Origin: Candidatus Peribacteria bacterium
Lineage (GTDB): Bacteria > Patescibacteria > JAEDAM01 > Absconditabacterales > Absconditicoccaceae
NCBI GenBank assembly: GCA_031288635.1
Contig: JAITQZ010000024.1
Span: 1 to 34,466, forward strand
Direction: 5' to 3'
DNA: 34,466 bases
Under the pieces are notes generated by a model. It made no database searches. It worked only from the letters and a program-made list of their open reading frames with translations, and had not been told where the DNA came from. Position numbers and translations under genes: made by a program. Shown here one piece after another: positions 1-9,939 of this stretch (position 1 is its first letter; every line of letters starts with the position of its first letter).

Positions 1-2205
1 ATCAGCTTTTTAGTAGTCTGATTTTTAGCATTGCTCTTCTTCGGAGGGAGTGGAGTTTTTGCTCAAAGTTACACACCAATTTTTTCTGAAGATTTTTCAC
101 TTGAAGAGAATCATTCTCCGGTGGGTAACGGTTGGAAAGCTACTACCAATAATCCTAACCCTCTTAGTTGTGGCACTACGGGTGATAATGCTTGGGAAGT
201 TAGAAATGGTAGACTTCAGCCAAGATGTTACCAGTCCAGTAATCCAATATTGCTCAGACCTAGTTCAGAGTCATTAAAAAATGGACGTGCTGATATACTA
301 TTTACTGTTTTTTCAGGAAACGTTAATGAATATGCTCAATGGCGTATTATAGCTAGACATACCTATGATACTGGAAATAATATTAATTACTACTATGAAG
401 GTGTCATTTCTCCAGGTCATAATTGGATTGCTGTAGGGAGAAAAAATTCCACAAACAATAATTATGCCCTGTCATCTATGAAATCATCTCTAATAACGAT
501 ACCAGTAGATACATTACTTAAAGCTGAATTAATAACGGAGTCTATTAGTTCCAGTGAAACAAGGATTACTCTTAATCTCTATAATTTAGGAGATGGTGGA
601 AATTTACTAGCAACGACTACTATGCTAGATACTACACCTGAATTACAGCAAAGTGGACAGTGGGGAGTATGGACTAATCAAAGACCAACTGTTAATAAAT
701 TTGATTTATATGCAATAGATGCTGATATAAACATATCTGCAGTGAATGCTATTTCTTTTGGTAATGATTTGACGATACATTTAGTTGATGATGGCGATAA
801 TGTTATTACCTTCTCTGATGATACTGGAGGAATATTTAGTCCAAACCCTGTTATTTTGAATGCTGAGAATAACTATCAGGCAACCGTGCTGTATTCCCCT
901 ATAAAAGCAGGAAATGTCATAATATCAGGCACACAAAGTGCCAATAACAGTAAAGAAATCAGACACAAACTCTTTGTGTCTCCATATACAACTATCATTG
1001 GATTTATTGGTGATTCGATTTCTCTTGATGCCAATTATCATACCGTAGAAGAAACAATCCTTAATTTAATATCTGGATTTTCATCATCTAATGTAGCTAG
1101 TAACGGGTCTACTTCAACAAGTTGGATAAATAATAACACAAACATTGCTCAAATGTACAATAGTGGTGTTGAAGTAGTGAGTATTATGCTAGGTACAAAT
1201 GATACGAGACAAGACCAAAAGCGTACACCTGAAGCATACAAAGTCAGTATGCAAGCACTGATTGATAAACTCAAAGATGATTTTCGTTTAGTTATTTTGA
1301 ATGAACCACCCGCTATTGACCGTAATCAGTCATTTGCTAGTTCATTATGGGATGAGCAATCTAATACCCGTCTCTCTGGTTATATTGAGAAATTGAATGA
1401 GTTAGTGATGGAAAATGATGGCTTCGTGATACGTGGAGATACTACTGTTTATCAGTATTTTATGGATAATCCTACCTGTTTAGGTGATGGTATTCATCCT
1501 AATAATTGTGGAAAAATATATATCGGTAAACAGTGGGCAAATGCTATCAAGTCAGCTCTTGACTATCAAATCAACCCTAACGCAGAATTCATAGGTGCAA
1601 ATGGAGATGAACATACGCTTTGAACAAGCTGAAGTCTGACATTACGAGTAGATAAATATTTTGATGAATTTACTAATGTAGTAAAAGTAGATAATATACA
1701 ACTTACTTCTGATAAATATGTTGCAACTTCTGGAAGTACCAACATTGAACTAAACGCTGACTATCTCAACACGCTTTTCACAGGAAATCACACGTTGAGT
1801 GTTGGATTTTATGGTGGAGTGTGGGTAAATGGAGACTTTAGCATTCTTCCTGACCCAACAATTGTTCCACCCGTTAATCCTCCTGTTGTCCCTCCAACAA
1901 CAACTCCAACTATTCCGACTTCTTCTTGATGAGGTGGTGGAAGTTCTCTCTCCAAAGATACTTGTCCAAGTGGCGATTTCTCCCCTTCTTACTACGACAA
2001 AACCTGTTGAACCACTGCAGACTTAGCGGAAGAAGTAGCGAAGAAAGTGAACTTGCTCAAGCTGCTTGTTGCTCGCATTTACCTGATTGGAAATGACAAG
2101 TGGAAAACGTTCATTTTCGACCTCATCACCTCCTGCTCTCAAACAAACAAAAATGAAGTCATCAAACTGGCTTGTCAGGAGCTTGTAGCAAATCGAGATT
2201 TCTAA
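1..2205 (+). CDS. Secreted multidomain SGNH/GDSL hydrolase, 5' end outside window
   Basis: The frame is open from base 1 and runs to TAA at 2203. The first 21 codons read as the hydrophobic end of a signal peptide, ending VFAQ-S, so the true start is upstream of the window. Order of parts: a concanavalin/LamG-like beta domain (about residues 25-245), an Ig-like segment, the SGNH core and an X2-like Ig segment, then a Pro/Thr-rich and glycine linker and a C-terminal domain with several cysteines. In the core, block I is GFIGDSIS (Ser, near base 1012), block III is GTND (near 1192) and the last block is DGIHP (Asp and His, near 1489). Family members are esterases or deacetylases acting on carbohydrates or lipids; the substrate is unknown. 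Six TGA codons are read as Gly (19, 1621, 1630, 1927, 1930, 2008), including two in tandem in the glycine linker. Fold assignments outside the core are tentative. Confidence 0.85.
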
Positions 2206-2219
2206 CGTAAGAGAATGTA

Positions 2220-2803
2220 TTATGGTAACTTTAGTCTCTCTGGCAACTTATTCTGAATGAGTGATTTCATTTGAGTAATCGCGACAGTATTTAACTGTAT
2301 AAGCCTTTCTGACTGTGAAAGTCTCTGTTGAATGAGTAAAGCATTGATATTTTCCATATTTGAGAGTACAACCAATTGTTCGATAGTCGCAGTGTCTCTG
2401 ATATTTCCTTCTTTATCAAAATGTTCTTTATTTTTGTTGTTCGAATTCTGAATTTTGTGGCTTGTTTACTGTTTACACGATAACCTACGGAAATAATGGT
2501 ATCCAGATTATAAAATTTGGTTTTATAGGTTTTACCGTCATTGGTAGTATATTCCAAAATGGAATGAACTGAATCTTCAGAGAGTTCGCCATTTTCAAAG
2601 ATATTTTTTAGATGTTTCGCAATAGCTGGTTGTTGTACGGCGAAAAGTTCGGACATTGCATTTTGATTTAACCGAATATTTTCGTTAAAGAGTCGTGCTT
2701 CTACTCTGATTTCTTCGTCAGGTGAAGTATATATTAGGAAGTCTGATGAGGTTTTGAGTGCGTTTGGGTTTTGTAAGAATTGTTTTTTATTAAGAATTGG
2801 CAT
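2220..2803 (-). pseudogene. RhuM-like protein, disrupted by a frameshift
   Basis: The 5' frame matches the RhuM family (virulence RhuM / Fic-linked DNA-binding-like proteins): a segment with LNQNAMSELFAVQ, then NIFENGELSEDSV and YNLDTIISVGYRVNSKQATKF. Near 2430-2446 the family-like sequence moves to another frame, which continues as KEHFDKEGNIRD, IEQLVVLSNMEN and QQRLSQSERLIQLN and ends at TAA (2220). The segment around the shift is also shortened compared with the usual FRxWA region, so a small deletion is likely. The start at 2803 follows TTTCCTCCA and lies 32 bases after a good promoter; any longer reading would start inside that promoter. It contains no TGA codon, so recoding does not explain the break. 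A sequencing error in the AAAAAT run remains possible. Function of the family is unclear. Confidence 0.75.
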
Positions 2804-2835
2804 TGGAGGAAACGAAAAATATAAATCTTTTCGAG

Positions 2836-2863
2836 AGCATATGATTTTTTTCAGTAATTGCAA
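2836..2863 (-). promoter_or_regulatory. Promoter of the RhuM-like gene
   Basis: On the minus strand TTGCAA (2858-2863), 16 bases, then TATGCT (2836-2841). The -35 context CTCTTGCAAT matches other promoters in the window. Confidence 0.6.
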
Positions 2864-2913
2864 GAGAATTTTAATTTATTTTTGACAAATCTATCTGTAG
2901 GAAAAAATTCTCT

Positions 2914-4053
2914 CTACTGTGGTTGTGATGTGGAAATTTGATAACTTTTTCCACAGATTGCTCCGCTTGCCCAGCATCGCTGTAAATTAAATCCTCCCGT
3001 TTTTCCTGTGCAGTCCAAGCATTCTCCGATGATGAATAATCACGGGATATTTTTTACTTCAAAGTTTTCTTTCAGGCAGTTTGTTGCGATGCCTCCCCCA
3101 CAGACTTTTGCTTCTTCAAATCCTCTTTTTCCAATGATGTGAGTAGTGAGTACATATTTTTCTAGTGTATTGGAATGAAAGCCGAGGTAGGTTAATAGCC
3201 TTTTAGTGATATCAGCTTTTTTTATTTTAATTTTGAAAGAGAGCTTTTTATTACTTTGCGATGGTTCTTTTTTTCAGAGGGAATTGAAAGAGGATTGTGA
3301 TAGGAGTCTACTGGCATTGAATATTACAGGACCGGAGAGTCCCCAATGAGTGAAAAGGATTGGTCAGGTTTCTTGGTAGATACATTTTCCATTTTCATAG
3401 AGTTCTCCTTTTCCAAGGAGGGAAGAGCCGGATAATTCAGATAGGTTTTCTTGTGTTTCAAGTCCTACCAATGCGGGGAAAAAATCTCTAAAAGGCAGGT
3501 TGAACTTGTGGGCAATTTGTAATGCAATGTCGCTAGACCCTAGAATGGGAATGCTTTTTGTTCCCGTAGCGAGGATGACGTTGTGGGTGAGGAACTGAGA
3601 CGAAGCAGTTTTTACCGTGAAGGTACCGTCTGCATTTTTTTCAAGGTCTTGTATGTCCTGTTGATAAGCTATGGTTTTGCCTTGTTCTGCCACTTTTTTC
3701 AACAAGAATTCGTGAAATTGGGCGACTTTCCCTGATTGTAGGAGAATTCTGCCATTTTCTTCTTCGCGGGTGGGAAATCCTGCTTGGTCTAGAAATGATA
3801 AGAAATCTTGTACACCATAGTTTTCAAAAGCTGATTTTACAAACTTATTATTGTCACTTACGTAATCTTCCATAGGATTTACGTTTCTGTTGGTTAAATT
3901 TCCTCTTCCTTTAGCGGATAGGAGGAGTTTAGTAGCTGATTTTTGGGTTTTTTCTAATAAGAGTACATTTGCTTTTTTAGGCAAATGTAGTGCACAGAAA
4001 AGTCCACTCGGACCTGCTCCTAGAATGATGACATCTTGCAGTGTTGTTTCCAT
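2914..4053 (-). CDS. HI0933-family NAD(P)/FAD-dependent oxidoreductase (BaiN/RdsA-like)
   Basis: 379 residues, close to the family length of about 400. The N-terminal dinucleotide-binding motif GAGPSG sits at residues 12-17. Further family signatures are KLLLSAKGRGNLTN, PILFTHWGLSGP and, at the C-terminus, IIGECLDCTGKTGGFNLQ, the FAD-contact region. Three TGA codons (3364, 3274, 3034) fall as glycine, the first exactly in the conserved T-G-P before LFTH. Family members are flavoproteins whose substrates are mostly unknown; some reduce bile-acid intermediates, and I do not claim that here. ATG at 4053 is chosen because GAGG lies 5 bases upstream, one of the few clear Shine-Dalgarno sites in the window. 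It follows the DedA-PAP2 gene with an 10-base gap, so the two are probably co-transcribed. Confidence 0.9.
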
Positions 4054-4063
4054 TTTTTCCTCA

Positions 4064-5365
4064 TTACAGTAAAATATCAATCAGAAGTTTTCTTGAATGT
4101 TTTTTTACGATTTTTTGTTTTTCTAGGTGTTTATTGAAGATGATTTTTCGTACTAAAATATTTGTTGTTAAGATGAAGAATCCTAATAAGAATCCTGCTA
4201 CTACGTCAGTAAATCGATGTACGTGCAGCATAATTCTACTGGTTCCAATTACTAATGCTCCAATACTCATTCCTGCTAGAAAGAGGTATTGCAGTGAGGG
4301 GGATTTGATTTGTGGACGCAGTACATACCAAACAATCAATAAACATACTAAACTCATTGTTGCGTGTCCGCTGGGAAAGCTATAGTTTACCAATACCATT
4401 AGTCCGTCCGTTGGTCTGGGTCTCTGGATAATCAATTTTAGGAGGGGAAATGCAATCATTGCTGAAATCATCGTAGAAACAAACACCGTTAGTGCATACA
4501 TCAGCTTTTTACGATACAAATAGACAATTACTATTAATCCTATTAGTCCTACAAACCAAAAATCGAATATTTTGTCTATTTGCAGCAAGATGGTGTCTAT
4601 GAGTGGTGATTTAGCAAATAAGGTTTGGATTCGGGTGTCAATTGCTACGAAAGAAAGTTTGTCTGTATGGATTCTTTGAGCTAGAATACAAAACAGGATA
4701 ATTGCAAGGATATTTCCTATCATCATTCGAGAAAAACTTTTTCTGAAAGGGACATTTTCGTTTTTGAAATATCGAAAGAGAAATGTTATTCCTACCGAAA
4801 TAATGAGACCTCGTGTTAGGAATATTCCTAAATATTCAGATGCCATTTCATAGCTGGCTCCCAAAATATATCCCAGCAGTGTATATCCTATACTTCGTAG
4901 CAGATTGCTAATTCCGGTGTAGATGCAGATTTTTTTGAACGGTAGTTTGAGTGAGCCTGCTATAAAGGGTAGGACTCCTCTGGTCCAACCGTAAAATCTG
5001 GAAAGAATAGTTCCTCGAGAAAGATTTTTTTTCAAAATGGTATGGATATTATCCAGTACGTTATCAGAAATCAGTACATATTTTCCATATTTTTTTAGAA
5101 ATGACAGTCCATATTTTTCGCCAAGTTGGTAGGCAAAAAGGTCTCCAATCCATCCTCCCACAAAGACAAACCCTAGGACAAAAGGGAGAAAAAGCTGGTC
5201 CATACGAGCAAAAAATCCCGCCAAGATTACGATGTTTTGTCCAGGTAGTAAGAATCCTAGTGGAGGGACTCCTTCCCCGATTGTCATAATGAAAACTACC
5301 ATATAGCCTAATGATTGGATTAAGTCAGGAGAGACGTGAGTAATCCATTGTACCAGATTGTCCAT
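4064..5365 (-). CDS. DedA-PAP2 fusion: membrane phosphatase with DedA-type N-terminal domain
   Basis: 433 residues. The N-terminal half is a DedA/SNARE-associated domain: GEGVPPLGFLLPGQ, GWIGDLFAYQLGEKYG and SRFYGWTRGVLPFIAGSL. The C-terminal half is a PAP2 phosphatase with all three catalytic blocks: KLIIQRPRP, SFPSGH and SRIMLHVHRFTDVVAGF. DedA proteins are linked to undecaprenyl-phosphate and lipid flipping, and PAP2 enzymes remove phosphate from lipid pyrophosphates, so a role in undecaprenyl or phospholipid phosphate recycling in the membrane is a fair inference. ATG at 5365 is preferred over a TTG at 5428 because a promoter lies between 5408 and 5435. No TGA codon occurs in it. The two-domain arrangement is known in other bacteria. 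Confidence 0.9.
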   Translation of the reverse strand: MDNLVQWITHVSPDLIQSLGYMVVFIMTIGEGVPPLGFLLPGQNIVILAGFFARMDQLFLPFVLGFVFVGGWIGDLFAYQLGEKYGLSFLKKYGKYVLISDNVLDNIHTILKKNLSRGTILSRFYGWTRGVLPFIAGSLKLPFKKICIYTGISNLLRSIGYTLLGYILGASYEMASEYLGIFLTRGLIISVGITFLFRYFKNENVPFRKSFSRMMIGNILAIILFCILAQRIHTDKLSFVAIDTRIQTLFAKSPLIDTILLQIDKIFDFWFVGLIGLIVIVYLYRKKLMYALTVFVSTMISAMIAFPLLKLIIQRPRPTDGLMVLVNYSFPSGHATMSLVCLLIVWYVLRPQIKSPSLQYLFLAGMSIGALVIGTSRIMLHVHRFTDVVAGFLLGFFILTTNILVRKIIFNKHLEKQKIVKKHSRKLLIDILL

Positions 5366-5407
5366 TAGTTGTTCTATGTGAGAGTAAAGTTTCGTAGTGC
5401 GAGATAC

Positions 5408-5435
5408 AGTATATTGTTTCTCTGGCAAAGTGCAA
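5408..5435 (-). promoter_or_regulatory. Promoter of the DedA-PAP2 / flavoprotein operon
   Basis: Minus strand TTGCAC (5430-5435), 16 bases, TATACT (5408-5413), 42 bases before ATG 5365. It begins a few bases after the stop of the DJ-1 gene. Confidence 0.65.
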
Positions 5436-5441
5436 GAGCAG

Positions 5442-5954
5442 CTATTTTTCCAATACCTCTACGATTTTTCGCCCGAATGCTACACTTGCTTGTGGTCAAT
5501 TCGCGGTGATGATATCACCATCACTTACTACATCTCCTCCGACAAATTTGGCACCATTTGCTTCTAAAAAGCTGATTTCTGTTCCTTTTCCATCATCTCG
5601 CCCTGTGAGTTCTTTACCAACAAATCTGCCACTTGGAGCGAGTAAAGTGGGAGCAATGCAAATTGCACAGAGGAGTTTTGCTTGTTTTCCTAGTTCTATA
5701 TATTTTTCATCATTCAAATATTGTTCATATGCTCCTCCTCAGCCAACGAAGACGAGAGCGTCATAGTCTTTTGCTGCTATTTCGTCAAATTTCAGACTGC
5801 TTTTTATTTCTCTGCCAAAGACTCAAAAACATTCTCCTCCGTTGCCGGAAGCGATAGCGATTTCGTAGCCTTGTTGTTGGAAGATTTGGTAGGGATTTCC
5901 AAATTCGAGGTCTTGGAAGTCACGATTGGCGACAATCATTAGGAGTTTTTTCAT
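5442..5954 (-). CDS. DJ-1/PfpI family protein
   Basis: 170 residues, the normal single-domain length. The N-terminus MKKLLMIVANRDFQDLEF carries the glutamate of the family (Glu17), and the nucleophile elbow is LLCAICIAPTLLA with Cys99. Three TGA codons are read as Gly: after ECF, in the VGGGG loop and after ITAN near the C-terminus. Family members include deglycase/glyoxalase-type enzymes, chaperones and amidotransferase-like peptidases; which applies cannot be told from sequence. It ends TAG at 5442, and the promoter of the next gene starts within 6 bases of that stop. Confidence 0.88.
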
Positions 5955-5962
5955 TAGAAAAG

Positions 5963-5990
5963 TTGCAAAAAAAATAAATCTGGGTATAAT
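5963..5990 (+). promoter_or_regulatory. Promoter of the dCMP-deaminase-like gene
   Basis: TTGCAA (5963-5968), 16 bases, TATAAT (5985-5990), 38 bases before ATG 6029. Confidence 0.7.
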
Positions 5991-6028
5991 TGGTAGTATA
6001 TTATAGTTTTTATCCTTTCTCTATTCCA

Positions 6029-6547
6029 ATGCAAGAAGAAACAGGTGTTATTAAAGACCACGGCTATCTCAAATCTGAAGACATTTCTCGAGATGAGTAT
6101 TTTATGGATATTGTGCTTGTCCTTGGCGAAAAAGCTACCTGCAATAGGGGGAAAAGCTGATGCGTTATTGTAAAAGACCAGAGAATTTTGGCAACGGCTT
6201 TTGTGACTGCTCCTGCTGGAAATCCTACTTGTGATGAAGTTGGACATCAGATGACGAAATTTATTCACGCTGATGGACACGAGAGTGAGCATTGTATGCG
6301 TAATGTTTGTGCTGAGGAGGGAGCTATCGCCAATGCTACGAAAAATGGTGTTTCTTTGGAAGGTGCGACGATGTATTGTACGATGACTCCGTGTTCTGTT
6401 CGTCACTGTGCTCATATGATTGTTGCCTGTGGGATTACGAAGGTTGTTTGTGATAAGAGGTACCACGATGCTGAGGAAAGTGAGCAAATTTTTCGTAATG
6501 CTGGCGTGGAATTGGTGTATTTACACGAAGAAGTGGAAAGGTATTAA
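6029..6547 (+). CDS. dCMP / cytidine deaminase-like zinc enzyme
   Basis: 172 residues. The zinc site reads CAEEGAI (Cys94, catalytic Glu96) and TPCSVRHCAHMIV (Cys122, Cys127), followed by the ACGI strand typical of deoxycytidylate deaminases (ComEB/DCTD). The upstream cluster of Cys and His residues is also normal for dCMP deaminases. Two features differ from the common form: CAE rather than HAE, and four residues rather than two between the PC and the final zinc cysteine. It likely deaminates dCMP or a free cytidine nucleotide in salvage. One TGA (Gly44) sits in the N-terminal sheet. The start follows CTATTCCA with no Shine-Dalgarno; a promoter lies just upstream. Confidence 0.85.
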
Positions 6548-6583
6548 AATGTAACATAGATTTTTATTTTGTTGATGTTTTTA

Positions 6584-8377
6584 ATGCAAAAAATATTCTG
6601 ATTTTTCTTCTCATTGCTCTTTCTTTTTTGTGGGGTTTTTACGTTTGCAGATTTAGCAGGATATACGATTAGTAATTATGTAGTGGGTATGCAGTTGTAC
6701 GAAGATGGTTCGATGGAGGTTGCGGAGACGATTGATGTGTATTTTTCAGAGGCGAGACACGGGATTTATAGAACGATACCTTTTTACAGTCCTTCGGGGA
6801 GGTATACGGTAATTGAAAAGTTGCGTGCAAATGGTGATACTGCTACGTCTTCTACGGAAGGAAATACCTATCAGCTTAAGATTGGGGATGCGAACCGTAC
6901 GATTAGTTGACCTCATACGTATCAAATTAGCTACACGGTGAAGAATGCTATTGCAGGTTTTGGGACAGGAAATGGTGCTTGGACAGAATTGTATTGGAAT
7001 CTTATTGGGACGGAATGGGCAACGACGATTGATAGGGTGAGTTTTAAGCTTCATTTGCCAAAAGAGACTGCTTTTTCTTCTGGTGCATATTATGTGGTGT
7101 ATGGGAGAGGGGGAGAAAAAAAGACAGAAAAAAGTCAGATTTCTTTTGTGGGTGGTTCGGATATTATAGGAAGTGTTGGAGCGAGGTTGTGAGCAAATGA
7201 AGGGGTGACAATTGGGGTGAAATTTCCAAGTGAGTATTTTAATTTGAGTGAGAAGTATTTGGCGATTATGCCTCCCTTGTCATTCTCTTCCACATCACAG
7301 CAGGATATTTTGTGAATTATCTGTAGTGGTATTTATCTTGTTATTATAGGTATTTTTGTAAGATATAAAGTTAGAATAAAGACTTTTTTACCTTTGTTGT
7401 TGTTTATGGTGATAGGGACAGTTGTTTCTTTTGTATGAACCTGAGGAAGCTGTACGATTAATAGATATCCTGCAACTGAATGGCAATGTATCTTAACAAC
7501 CGCTTTAGTCGTCAATGGAAGTGTGATAGTTATTAGTTTTTTTGTGGCAATATATGCCATTGAGAAATATCTTCGTACTTATCATTCTGAATTGCCGATA
7601 ACTATTTATTATACTCCACCAAAAGATATAGATATTATCTTAGCTGGAACTATCTATGAAGTAGAAACGTTTAGAATGTTTATTTCACTGATATATTATC
7701 GGGCAGGTAAAGGATATATTAATATTTCAGCAACATCAATGCAAATAGGGATTTTTTCAAAGAATACTGATTATGTTTTGAGTAAAAAAACCCAATGAAC
7801 AGAAATGGATGAACTTTTGATGGCAAAGTTGTTTACTGTATCACCAACGCTTTCTCTTTATTCTTTAGATTATAGGCGTTTTCGTAAATTTCAATTAGCA
7901 CGGAAAAGTAGTGTTGCCCATACTAAATTACAGTATTATTCTTTACAACGTAAATATGTTTTTTGAATATTTCCTTGTACTGTGGATACTCTCAACGAAA
8001 AAGGGCAACAACTCTATGAGCATCTTAGAGGATTTGCTTATTATCTTTCTCACGTGGAGAAACCTCGTTTGGAATATGAATTGAGAAATAACGTCCATTA
8101 CGTTGATGAAATTTTACCACGAGCGGTATTGTTTGGAGTAGAGACAAAATTTTTGAAAGCTGTGGAAGAGATTATCCAGAAACCATATCAACCAGAACGA
8201 TATTCAGGTCAAGACCGTTTTTCTTTGGCGGTTATTTCGAGTATTTATTCTAGCGTGAAGTCGGCTGCAACTCTGTCATCTGAGTCAGGTTCAGGGTGAG
8301 GATGAAGTTCAGGATTTGATGGCTGATGAGGTTCGTCTGGTGGCTGAGGCGGAGGTGGCTGAGGCGGTAGCTGGTAG
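6584..8377 (+). CDS. DUF2207 family membrane protein with glycine-rich tail
   Basis: 597 residues. A signal peptide or first TM (residues 1-25, MQKIFGFFFSLLF) is followed by an extracytoplasmic beta domain of the DUF2207 type (ISNYVVGMQLYEDGSMEV, then ARHGIYRTIPF). Hydrophobic segments follow around bases 7300-7440 and 7480-7570, then a cytoplasmic domain (EKGQQLYEHLRGFAYYLSHV, DEILPRAVLFGV) and a Gly/Ser tail ending GGSW and TAG. This order and the tail match DUF2207, whose function is unknown. Fourteen TGA codons lie in frame, six of them in the glycine tail, which is strong evidence for UGA as Gly. Read with the standard code it splits into four apparent pieces that share one frame. The start follows TTTTTAATG with no clear ribosome site. 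Confidence 0.88.
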
Positions 8378-8394
8378 GGGTTGTTTGGATGGGG

Positions 8395-8500
8395 TGTAAT
8401 CCCGTTGGTTGCGGGGTTCGGGTGTCCAAATGATTTGAACGCGTTTCAACCCGGCAATATTACGGGGTTTGGACACCGCAGTATTGCGGTGTCCCTACAT
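8395..8500. repeat. Intergenic cluster of nested hairpins
   Basis: Outer arms GTGTCCAAA (8422-8430) and TTTGGACAC (8468-8476); inner arms TTGAA/TTCAA (8435-8449); and a perfect palindrome with 10-base arms GGACACCGCA and TGCGGTGTCC (8471-8494). The last ends in GTCCCTACA, as do elements near 21133 and 21190. It belongs to the window's GC-rich hairpin family. It lies between DUF2207 and the MFS gene and may also end DUF2207 transcription. Confidence 0.7.
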
Positions 8501-8555
8501 TAGTTTATGGATATCCTTATATCAATATATGTTTTATTTCTTTATTGCGGGTTCA

Positions 8556-9926
8556 ATGCTTAAAAAAATTGCACATCATACGAAAAATTTGACTCAAAAA
8601 CTGGTACATTTCCCGATACAGGTCAAATTTATTTCTTTCTCTCTTTTTCTGTTTATGATTGGGTGGGGACTCGGGACTGATACGTATTTTTCTCTGTATG
8701 TTGAAAGCATTATTGGTAATCCCCGAGGAGTGACTGCGATAGGGACGATTTTGGCACTGGCGAAGTTGGTGTTAGTGATTCCGATTGGAAATCTCAATGA
8801 CCATATGAATATTAAGTATCTTCTGCTTATTGGAAAAATTCTGTATGTGGTTTGTGCCGTGCTCTTTTTCTTTGCGGGGCTGATGATGTCGTGGGAATTG
8901 CTGATTTTAGCAACGTTGCTTAATGGGTTTGCTTCAGCGACGACGTTTACGACCTACCGTAGTTATTATGGAAAAATCGCTAAAAAGCATAATCAAAATC
9001 AGATTTTTGGAGCATATTTTTGTAGTTTCAATGGAGCACAGATTTTAGGGGCGTTGATTAGTGCGTGGTTGGTTTCTTATTTGGAATTGTCTTTTATGTA
9101 TTTTTTTGTAGCGATTTTCGCTTTGGTTTCTCTGCTTCAAGACCAAAAAATTAGGTCGGCTCTTTCTGCTAGTCATAATAGGAGTCGATACCAAATGCAG
9201 GAAAGAATGGCTAAAGAGTATCTCGTGGAAACGGAGGAAACTGAACATTTTGACCAGCATTTCCTCGGAGAAGAAGGATTTCTCAAAAAATTTATCAATG
9301 AATGTTTTTCATTAGCTCCTCGAAAAAGAATAGGAACGCTCTTGAAATCTTACAATGCGAAAATATATGTGGCTTTGGGGAGTATGTTTTTGGTGAATTT
9401 ACTTAATTATGTGGGATTTCTTTTTATTCCTATTGTTGCTATGGCCAATCATTTGACGCTTACACAGATTGCGATTGTGTTTGCGGTGATGAGGGTTCCG
9501 TATTTGATTAACATTTTTACAGGAAAATTGGGAGATAAATATAATAAAAAGTTGCTCATTTCGGTTATTCTGCTTTTTATTTCGGTGTTTTATGTTTTAC
9601 TAGGACTGCACGATGATTTCGTGATAATTTTGATTTTGACTTTTGTGGTAGCGTTGGGAATAGCCTTTCTTTTTCCGCTGACGTCTGCTTTGGTGAGCTC
9701 TTATACTGACCAAAAAGATAAGGGAGTGATGACGGGAGCCCAAGATTTTGTAGGGAAAATGGGAGAGATTGCGGGTTCTCTAGGATTTGGGGCGTTGTCT
9801 GCGATTGTCGGTATCAAAACGGGATTTATTGTGATTGGAATTTGTGTTTTTGGATTGGGATTGTATTTGTTTGTGAGAAAGCTTTTACAGTTTCACATCT
9901 CTTTGGAAAAGGGACATCTTGCTTAG
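8556..9926 (+). CDS. MFS transporter
   Basis: 456 residues with about 12 hydrophobic segments in two halves separated by a charged loop (about 9150-9340). MFS-type elements include GWGLGTDTYFSLYVES in TM1-2 and the loop 2-3 motif GNLNDHMNIKYLL, close to the GxLxDrxGrr motif; the second copy is GKLGDKYNKKLL. The substrate is unknown. The start at 8556 (MLKKIAHH) is chosen because the longer reading from TTG 8469 begins inside a palindromic repeat; ATG 8529 is an alternative. It contains no TGA codon, unlike the genes around it. It converges with the glycosyltransferase, 13 bases apart. Confidence 0.85.
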   Translation: MLKKIAHHTKNLTQKLVHFPIQVKFISFSLFLFMIGWGLGTDTYFSLYVESIIGNPRGVTAIGTILALAKLVLVIPIGNLNDHMNIKYLLLIGKILYVVCAVLFFFAGLMMSWELLILATLLNGFASATTFTTYRSYYGKIAKKHNQNQIFGAYFCSFNGAQILGALISAWLVSYLELSFMYFFVAIFALVSLLQDQKIRSALSASHNRSRYQMQERMAKEYLVETEETEHFDQHFLGEEGFLKKFINECFSLAPRKRIGTLLKSYNAKIYVALGSMFLVNLLNYVGFLFIPIVAMANHLTLTQIAIVFAVMRVPYLINIFTGKLGDKYNKKLLISVILLFISVFYVLLGLHDDFVIILILTFVVALGIAFLFPLTSALVSSYTDQKDKGVMTGAQDFVGKMGEIAGSLGFGALSAIVGIKTGFIVIGICVFGLGLYLFVRKLLQFHISLEKGHLA

Positions 9927-9939
9927 CAAGGAAGGTATG

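Noticed and set aside
8469..8555. TTG start at 8469 for the MFS gene
   Set aside because: It lies inside a perfect palindrome of the hairpin family; the added residues are repeat-derived and precede the real N-terminus.
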